Below, in pieces: positions 13,815-17,756 of a stretch of 17,756 bases of DNA. Location of the stretch: positions 1 to 17,756 of the forward strand of contig CAMDGJ010000031.1 of NCBI GenBank assembly GCA_945897545.1, written 5' to 3'. The position numbers and the translations under genes are program-made. A model generated the notes under the pieces. The model was not told the origin of the DNA, searched no databases, and saw only the letters and a list, made by a program, of their open reading frames with translations. Every line of letters begins with the position of its first letter. Position 1 is the first letter of the stretch. The DNA comes from Flavobacterium psychrophilum. Lineage in GTDB: Bacteria > Bacteroidota > Bacteroidia > Flavobacteriales > Flavobacteriaceae.

Positions 13815-14669
13815 TTAATAAAATACAACCGTTTTATTGTCATAAACCATAGTTTTTCGTTCAGCGTGCAGTTTTATGGCTCTTGCCAAAACGACGCGTT
13901 CCAGATCACGACCTTTCATAATAAAATCTTCAATGGAGTTAATGTGTGATACACGAGTGATGTCCTGCTCAATAATTGGGCCTTCATCTAAATGTTGCGT
14001 AACATAATGGCTTGTGGCTCCTATAATTTTCACACCTCTTTTAAATGCCGAATGATAGGGTTTGGCTCCTGGAAAAGCAGGTAAAAACGAGTGATGAATA
14101 TTGATGATTTTATTTTCGTAAAGTGATATTAAAGTAGGAGAGATGATTTGCATATAGCGTGCCAATACAACGAAATCTATTTTGTGTTTCTGGAGCAATT
14201 CGATTTGTTGTTTTTCGCCTTCTTCCCTGTTTTCCTTGGTAAAAGGAACATAATAAAACGGAATGTCAAAGCGTTCCGCGATGGGTTTTAAATCTTCGTG
14301 ATTGCTTACAATCATCGGGATTTCGACATTCAATTCACCAGCACTGTAACGCCCTAAAATATCAAACAAACAATGATCATATTTCGAAACAAACAAAGCC
14401 ATTTTTGGTTTTAGTTCCTTTGTATTGATTTCCCAGGCCATATTAAAATCGGCCGCTATTGATAAGTCAAATTCATTTTTTATGGCAGGTAAATCACTAT
14501 TTGAATTTGCTAGCTCGCACTCCAATCGCATAAAAAATACATTTTGCTCAAAATCAACATGTTGGTCGATATATGTAATATTTCCTTCTATTTTTAGAAT
14601 GAAATCCGTTACTGCGGCGATAATTCCTTTTTGGTCTTCGCAATGAATAAGAATAATAATTTTTTGCAT
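13815..14669 (-). CDS. purU: Formyltetrahydrofolate deformylase
   Basis: This 284-residue enzyme hydrolyses 10-formyl-tetrahydrofolate to formate and tetrahydrofolate, balancing the one-carbon pool and feeding formate to purine synthesis. Length and order are typical. Residues 1-85 are an ACT regulatory domain (I-I-I-L-I-H-C-E-D-Q-K-G-I-I-A-A-V-T), and residues about 90-284 are the formyltransferase-fold domain. The catalytic N-I-H-H-S-F-L-P is at 190-197 (Asn190, His192) and Asp228 lies in H-L-D-E-G-P-I-I-E-Q-D. The start ATG is 14 bases downstream of the end of a structured repeat (14683-14826), which therefore forms or borders its promoter and leader. A minus-strand terminator lies 125 bases past the stop. 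Confidence 0.96.
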   Translation of the reverse strand: MQKIIILIHCEDQKGIIAAVTDFILKIEGNITYIDQHVDFEQNVFFMRLECELANSNSDLPAIKNEFDLSIAADFNMAWEINTKELKPKMALFVSKYDHCLFDILGRYSAGELNVEIPMIVSNHEDLKPIAERFDIPFYYVPFTKENREEGEKQQIELLQKHKIDFVVLARYMQIISPTLISLYENKIINIHHSFLPAFPGAKPYHSAFKRGVKIIGATSHYVTQHLDEGPIIEQDITRVSHINSIEDFIMKGRDLERVVLARAIKLHAERKTMVYDNKTVVFY

Positions 14670-14682
14670 ACTGTTTTTATTT

Positions 14683-14826
14683 GTAGCTGTTTCCTGCTGT
14701 ATATTTCAAGTCCTCACTTTAAAAACTGTTTTTCTAAGCCACAAAAAGAGCTTCCTTTAGTCGCTTTTTTATGTCAAGAAAAACTACTTTTTATAGTTCT
14801 AGGCTTTCCATTTCCATCAGGGCTAG
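14683..14826 (-). ncRNA. Structured dispersed repeat, copy B (Flavo-1-like?)
   Basis: Read on the minus strand the element begins TAGCCCTGATGGAAATGGAA and ends TACAGCAGGAAACAGCTAC, the same two ends as copy A at 5372-5449. The centre is different and longer, with A/T-rich stems such as AAGC/GCTT. It ends 13 bases before the purU start codon. It holds no credible gene. The Flavo-1 name is a suspicion only. Confidence 0.45.
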
Positions 14827-14896
14827 ACAATCCGTACATTAATAATTTTTCTCAAAATTAATCTTATTTTTCATTATAAAATAACAGTTATGATAT

Positions 14897-14927
14897 TTTG
14901 CACTTTATGTAATTTTTATTAATTTTT
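14897..14927 (+). promoter_or_regulatory. Possible icmF promoter
   Basis: TTTG (14897-14900), exactly 19 bases, then TAATTTTT (14920-14927), which differs from TAnnTTTG in one base. Transcription would start near 14933, leaving a leader of about 43 AT-rich bases before the ATG at 14976. Confidence 0.45.
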
Positions 14928-14975
14928 TCATAAAAATTTATGTAGATTGCAGTCGTAAATTATCATATTCATAAA

Positions 14976-17756
14976 ATGGAGCTCGTAAAACTTTACACCC
15001 CCGTCAACAAAGTAAGAATTGTAACTGCCGCATCCCTTTTTGACGGACACGATGCCGCCATCAACATCATGCGTAGAATTATTCAGTCTACCGGGGTTGA
15101 GGTTATTCATCTGGGTCACGACAGAAGTGTTGAAGAAGTTGTGAATACGGCCATTCAAGAAGATGCCAATGCCATCGCGATGACATCCTATCAAGGCGGT
15201 CATAACGAGTATTTCAAATACATGTACGATTTGCTAAAAGAAAAAGGAGCAGGACACATCAAAATTTTTGGCGGCGGCGGAGGTGTTATTCTTCCATCTG
15301 AAATAACTGAATTACAAGCCTACGGCATTACCAGAATTTATTCGCCAGACGATGGCCGAGCGATGGGATTGCAGGGAATGATTAATGATTTGGTGCAACA
15401 ATCCGATTATCCAAGCCCATCCCCAACCCTTCCCAAAGGGAAGGGTGTTAAGCAACTACTTCAAGAAAAAGACGTAAATACGATAGCAAGTTTAATTTCT
15501 TTAGCCGAAAATGATCAAGAACAATTTCATAAACTATTCATAGCTCCCCCTTCGGGGGCGGGGGGGGCTGTTCTAGGAATTACCGGAACTGGTGGCGCAG
15601 GAAAATCCTCATTGGTAGACGAATTAGTGCGTCGTTTTTTAATTGATTTTCCAGAAAAAACCATCGGAATCATTTCTGTAGATCCATCAAAACGCAAAAC
15701 AGGTGGCGCTTTACTTGGGGATCGAATTAGGATGAATTCCATCAATAATCCTAGAGTTTATATGCGTTCTTTGGCAACCAGACAATCCAATTTAGCCTTG
15801 TCGAAATACGTTGCCGATGTGATTCAGGTTATAAAAGCGGCAAAATATGACATTATAATTCTTGAAACTTCAGGAATTGGGCAGTCTGACACTGAAATCA
15901 TGGAGCATTCGGATGTTTCCCTTTATGTAATGACACCCGAATTTGGAGCGGCGACCCAGTTGGAAAAAATCGATATGCTCGACTTTGCTGATTTGGTAGC
16001 GATAAACAAATTCGACAAACGCGGTTCACTCGATGCTTTACGTGACGTGAAAAAACAATACCAGCGCAACCATAATCTTTGGGATGCAGATTTAGATACT
16101 TTACCCGTTTTTGGAACTATGGCATCACAGTTCAACGATCCAGGAATGAATGCGCTCTACAAAGCGATAATGCAGAAGATTGAGGAAAATACAAATTCCG
16201 ATTTGAAATCAACTTTCAAAATCTCTCACGAAATGAGCGAAAAAGTCTTCGTGATTCCTCCTCAACGAACACGTTATCTTTCAGAAATTGCAGAAAACAA
16301 TAGGAAATATGATGCTACGGCTTTAAGCCAAGTTGAAGTTGCGCAGAAATTATATGGCATTTTCAAAACGATTGAATCTGTTGCAAATGTCAAACTAAAC
16401 CTTACAAAGTTTGGAGTCGACGATAGTTTTGTCATTCCGACGAAGGAGGAATCTCATCAATTTTTGCAGTTACTCTTGGCAGAATTTGACCGAGTAAAAA
16501 TGGATTTGGATTCCTATAATTGGGAAATTATCCTGACTTGGAATGAGAAAGTCAATAAGTACAAAGAAGAATTTTACACTTTCAAGGTTCGAAATAAAGA
16601 AATAAAGATTGAAACCCATTCTGAATCACTTTCACATGTTCAAATCCCAAAAATTGCTTTACCAAAGTACCAAGCTTGGGGCGATATTTTACGATGGAAC
16701 TTACAAGAAAACGTTCCGGGAGAATTTCCTTTTACCGCTGGATTATATCCTTTCAAGCGTGAAGGCGAAGATCCATCACGAATGTTTGCTGGTGAAGGCG
16801 GACCGGAACGAACCAACAAACGTTTCCATTATGTGAGTGCTGGTTTGCCTGCAAAACGATTGTCAACGGCTTTTGATAGCGTTACTTTATACGGAAATGA
16901 CCCTCATATTCGTCCCGACATTTACGGGAAAATAGGAAATGCTGGAGTTTCTATTTGTTGCCTCGACGATGCCAAAAAATTGTATTCAGGTTTTGATTTG
17001 GTCGATGCAATGACTTCGGTGAGTATGACCATTAATGGTCCTGCGCCAATGATGTTAGGCTTTTTCATGAATGCGGCGATTGATCAACAATGCGAGAAAT
17101 ATATTGTCAATAATAAATTAGAGCATCTTGTCGAGTCAAAATTGCTCGATATTTATGAAAATAAGGGATTAGCGCGTCCAATTTTTCAAGGTGCTGACTC
17201 CCCCTTCGGGGGTCGGGGGGCTTTACCTGAAGGAAACAATGGTTTGGGATTGATGCTTTTGGGCGTGACCGGAGACCAAGTTTTGCCTTTGGAAATTTAT
17301 AACGAAATAAAAGCCAAAACACTTTCGAAAGTTAGAGGAACGATTCAGGCTGATATTCTCAAAGAAGACCAAGCCCAAAACACCTGTATTTTCTCGACTG
17401 AATTTGCTTTGCGTTTAATGGGAGATGTTCAGGAATATTTCATTACTGAGAAGGTGAAAAACTTCTATTCGGTTTCGATTTCGGGCTATCATATCGCCGA
17501 GGCGGGAGCCAACCCGATTTCGCAATTGGCTTTCACGCTTTCTAATGGATTCACTTACGTAGAATATTATTTGAGTCGCGGAATGAAAATCAATGATTTT
17601 GGACCTAATTTATCGTTCTTTTTCTCGAACGGAATTGATCCCGAATATGCGGTTATAGGTCGTGTGGCAAGGAAAATTTGGGCGAAAGCTATGAAAAATA
17701 AATATGGGGCCGATGAAAGAGCGCAAATGTTGAAATACCACATTCAGACTTCGGGT
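14976..17756 (+). CDS. icmF: Fused acyl-CoA mutase, IcmF type (partial)
   Basis: The frame is open from the ATG at 14976 to the window end (927 residues; family members have about 1,100). Residues 12-145 are the adenosylcobalamin-binding domain, with S-L-F-D-G-H-D-A-A and cobalt ligand His25, later F-G-G-G-G-G-V. Residues about 195-400 are the MeaB-like GTPase chaperone domain, with P-loop G-T-G-G-A-G-K-S (Lys210) and N-K-F-D. From about 584 comes the mutase barrel ([37 protein letters not shown]). The order cobalamin domain, GTPase, mutase is that of IcmF, which interconverts isobutyryl-CoA and n-butyryl-CoA, rather than two-subunit methylmalonyl-CoA mutase. Three palindromic repeats lie in frame in linkers, at residues about 151-157, 190-198 and 741-749. 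No frameshift was found. Confidence 0.92.
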   Translation, partial: MELVKLYTPVNKVRIVTAASLFDGHDAAINIMRRIIQSTGVEVIHLGHDRSVEEVVNTAIQEDANAIAMTSYQGGHNEYFKYMYDLLKEKGAGHIKIFGGGGGVILPSEITELQAYGITRIYSPDDGRAMGLQGMINDLVQQSDYPSPSPTLPKGKGVKQLLQEKDVNTIASLISLAENDQEQFHKLFIAPPSGAGGAVLGITGTGGAGKSSLVDELVRRFLIDFPEKTIGIISVDPSKRKTGGALLGDRIRMNSINNPRVYMRSLATRQSNLALSKYVADVIQVIKAAKYDIIILETSGIGQSDTEIMEHSDVSLYVMTPEFGAATQLEKIDMLDFADLVAINKFDKRGSLDALRDVKKQYQRNHNLWDADLDTLPVFGTMASQFNDPGMNALYKAIMQKIEENTNSDLKSTFKISHEMSEKVFVIPPQRTRYLSEIAENNRKYDATALSQVEVAQKLYGIFKTIESVANVKLNLTKFGVDDSFVIPTKEESHQFLQLLLAEFDRVKMDLDSYNWEIILTWNEKVNKYKEEFYTFKVRNKEIKIETHSESLSHVQIPKIALPKYQAWGDILRWNLQENVPGEFPFTAGLYPFKREGEDPSRMFAGEGGPERTNKRFHYVSAGLPAKRLSTAFDSVTLYGNDPHIRPDIYGKIGNAGVSICCLDDAKKLYSGFDLVDAMTSVSMTINGPAPMMLGFFMNAAIDQQCEKYIVNNKLEHLVESKLLDIYENKGLARPIFQGADSPFGGRGALPEGNNGLGLMLLGVTGDQVLPLEIYNEIKAKTLSKVRGTIQADILKEDQAQNTCIFSTEFALRLMGDVQEYFITEKVKNFYSVSISGYHIAEAGANPISQLAFTLSNGFTYVEYYLSRGMKINDFGPNLSFFFSNGIDPEYAVIGRVARKIWAKAMKNKYGADERAQMLKYHIQTSG
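15426..15446 (+). repeat. Palindromic repeat a inside icmF
   Basis: ACCCTTCCC and GGGAAGGGT form a perfect 9-bp stem around an AAA loop. It encodes T-L-P-K-G-K-G in the linker between the cobalamin and GTPase domains. Similar C/G-rich palindromes are common between genes in Flavobacterium. Confidence 0.75.
15542..15569 (+). repeat. Palindromic repeat b inside icmF
   Basis: The core is CCCCC-TTC-GGGGG, which on RNA can close as a very stable C(UUCG)G tetraloop. An alternative outer stem is AGCTCCCCC with GGGGGGGCT. It encodes A-P-P-S-G-A-G-G-A, directly before the first strand of the GTPase domain. It is the same repeat as 17197-17222. Confidence 0.8.
17197..17222 (+). repeat. Palindromic repeat c inside icmF
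   Basis: It shares CTCCCCCTTCGGGGG and a following G run with repeat b, differing by small indels. It is read in another frame and encodes D-S-P-F-G-G-R-G-A, placed just before the conserved L-P-E-G-N-N-G-L-G of the mutase domain. Confidence 0.8.

Noticed and set aside
14631..14861. Plus-strand reading frame across the purU start.
   Set aside because: It overlaps purU and the structured repeat copy B and shows no protein-like pattern.
15527..17322. Several minus-strand frames inside icmF.
   Set aside because: They are shadows of the plus-strand gene, whose domains and motifs are continuous.

Overview
The window looks like a chromosomal segment from a Flavobacterium-like member of the Bacteroidota. 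Supporting evidence: AT-rich DNA, several promoters of the TTTG-N19-TAnnTTTG type, few Shine-Dalgarno sequences, a secreted GH16 enzyme with a C-terminal type IX secretion sorting domain, SxC-type lipoprotein signals, a DUF5723 outer-membrane protein and a fused IcmF-type acyl-CoA mutase. Core genes alternate with decayed and repeat-rich stretches.

Layout. 1-1345: the 3' end of valS with its terminator, a small DUF6265-type lipoprotein and a pterin-4a-carbinolamine dehydratase. 1431-5300: an accessory region. It holds a monooxygenase-like gene broken by an early TAG, a field of palindromic repeats, the N-terminal stub of a tyrosine recombinase cut off by one of these repeats, and an apparently intact type IV toxin-antitoxin pair (AbiEi/AbiEii). 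In front of the pair are three palindromes of identical geometry (13 + 5 + 13 bp); the nearest covers the predicted promoter. 5300-5560: two repeat elements and the prfA promoter. 5561-9735: prfA, then a divergent pair made of a DUF5723 membrane protein and a large lipoprotein of unknown function. 9807-12753: pyrF with a textbook promoter, a GH16 laminarinase-like gene, and then a decayed second copy of the last third of pyrF, so the GH16 gene sits between two pyrF 3' ends. 12770-14669: an inverted repeat, an alpha/beta hydrolase, a terminator that folds better on the minus strand, and purU. 14683-17756: a second copy of the structured repeat seen before prfA, then a mutase gene (icmF type) that runs off the window end.

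The features most worth a second look are: the three-operator control region of the AbiE pair; the pyrF 3'-end duplication around GH16; three G/C-rich palindromic repeats lying in frame inside icmF, two of them the same repeat read in different frames; and hairpin repeats that keep base and loop while the stem changes on both sides. The metabolic genes (pyrF, purU, carbinolamine dehydratase, icmF) are unrelated single units and do not form one pathway. No rRNA, tRNA or CRISPR array was seen.
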